64,000 nucleotides of DNA from Methylophaga sp. (GTDB taxonomy: Bacteria; Pseudomonadota; Gammaproteobacteria; Nitrosococcales; Methylophagaceae). The stretch is from contig NZSL01000008.1 of NCBI GenBank assembly GCA_002696735.1, forward strand, positions 496,001 to 560,000, read 5' to 3'. The notes beneath the pieces were generated by a model. It was given only the letters and a program-made list of their open reading frames with translations, ran no database searches and was not told the origin of the DNA. Within the stretch, counting starts at the first letter, position 1. Each line of letters opens with the position of its first letter. Of this stretch, positions 63,883-64,000 are shown one piece after another. Both the position numbers and the translations under genes were made by a program.

Positions 63883-64000
63883 TCAGACAAATATCAAATA
63901 AGCCAAAACCAACAGACCGACCGTGATCCAGCCGAGTCGATCCACCCACAGATGTAATTTTTCTTCAAACGGCTGACCACCCCATTTCATTAAACCGGCG
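63883..64000 (-). CDS. DedA/YqaA-like membrane protein, C-terminal end (partial)
   Basis: A minus-strand frame enters from the right edge and ends at TGA 63883-63885. The tail GLMKWGGQPFEEKLHLWVD is followed by a helix, GWITVGLLVLAYLIFV. This fits the end of the DedA/YqaA-type membrane proteins that precede nlpD in several gammaproteobacteria. The identity rests on this tail and gene order only. Confidence 0.7.
   Translation of the reverse strand, partial: AGLMKWGGQPFEEKLHLWVDRLGWITVGLLVLAYLIFV

Noticed and set aside
1..64000. CRISPR arrays, complete insertion sequences, rRNA or integrase genes
   Set aside because: No regularly spaced direct repeats, transposase or integrase motifs, or rRNA-like stretches were seen on reading either strand. 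A tool-based scan could still find a weak element.

Overview
The window looks like chromosomal DNA of a gammaproteobacterium of moderate GC. The right end carries the order lysS–prfB–nlpD–(end of a DedA/YqaA-like gene), all on the minus strand. The rest is a mosaic of envelope, redox and signalling genes. Two GFA-type (formaldehyde/glutathione) proteins, a MauE-like redox membrane protein and a VPLPA-type C-terminal sorting signal would suit a marine methylotroph such as Methylophaga. That assignment is inference from gene content, not a computed match.

Layout. 0–5.7 kb: a GFA protein, an Old Yellow Enzyme, an SDR, a DsbG plus TlpA-like disulfide pair and an MFS transporter. 5.7–11.7 kb: small envelope proteins, a K+-channel-like protein, an HI0933 flavoprotein, a WaaP-like kinase, an ICMT-like methyltransferase, an NlpC/P60 lipoprotein and DUF1622. 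11.8–20 kb: a Pcm–erythromycin esterase fusion, DUF3617, MAPEG, gamma carbonic anhydrase, HDOD and HD-GYP regulators and an ABC-2 exporter. 22–27.6 kb: a probable amino-compound catabolic cluster (APC permease, DeoR-type regulator, kinase–class III aminotransferase fusion, SDR). 27.7–38 kb: a second GFA protein, CHAD, two diguanylate cyclases (one with an ethylene-receptor-type membrane domain), an outer-membrane barrel, a PgpA-like protein, a DMT exporter, ParD-like/methionine aminopeptidase and an EEP-family hydrolase. 38–53.4 kb: small exported proteins, a DUF2141 gene interrupted by an in-frame stop, an ATP-grasp enzyme, a zinc peptidase, a glutaredoxin–MauE fusion, a VPLPA-anchored surface protein, AgcS, a RIO kinase, a lytic transglycosylase and a thioredoxin.

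The most accessory-looking part is about 53.4–60.2 kb. It holds a 28-residue membrane peptide and a Trp-rich small protein, then four poorly known minus-strand genes. The first two of these (in transcription order) are a 623-aa protein ending in a PD-(D/E)xK nuclease-like domain and a single-HKD phospholipase-D-like protein. The other two are an NA37-like nucleoid-associated protein and a four-base-overlapping 491-aa protein with C-terminal membrane helices. The block sits next to core genes and carries remnants of dispersed repeats. It is the best candidate here for an undescribed, possibly defensive, system.

Other direct observations: the classic prfB +1 frameshift site; full conservation of the ETR1 copper/ethylene residues in a GGDEF protein; a promoter with a 15-bp palindrome in front of the parD-like–map gene pair; a nested set of three inverted repeats with a perfect TGTGA-N6-TCACA core in a gene-free stretch; and a stop codon exactly at the signal-peptide cleavage point of a DUF2141 gene.
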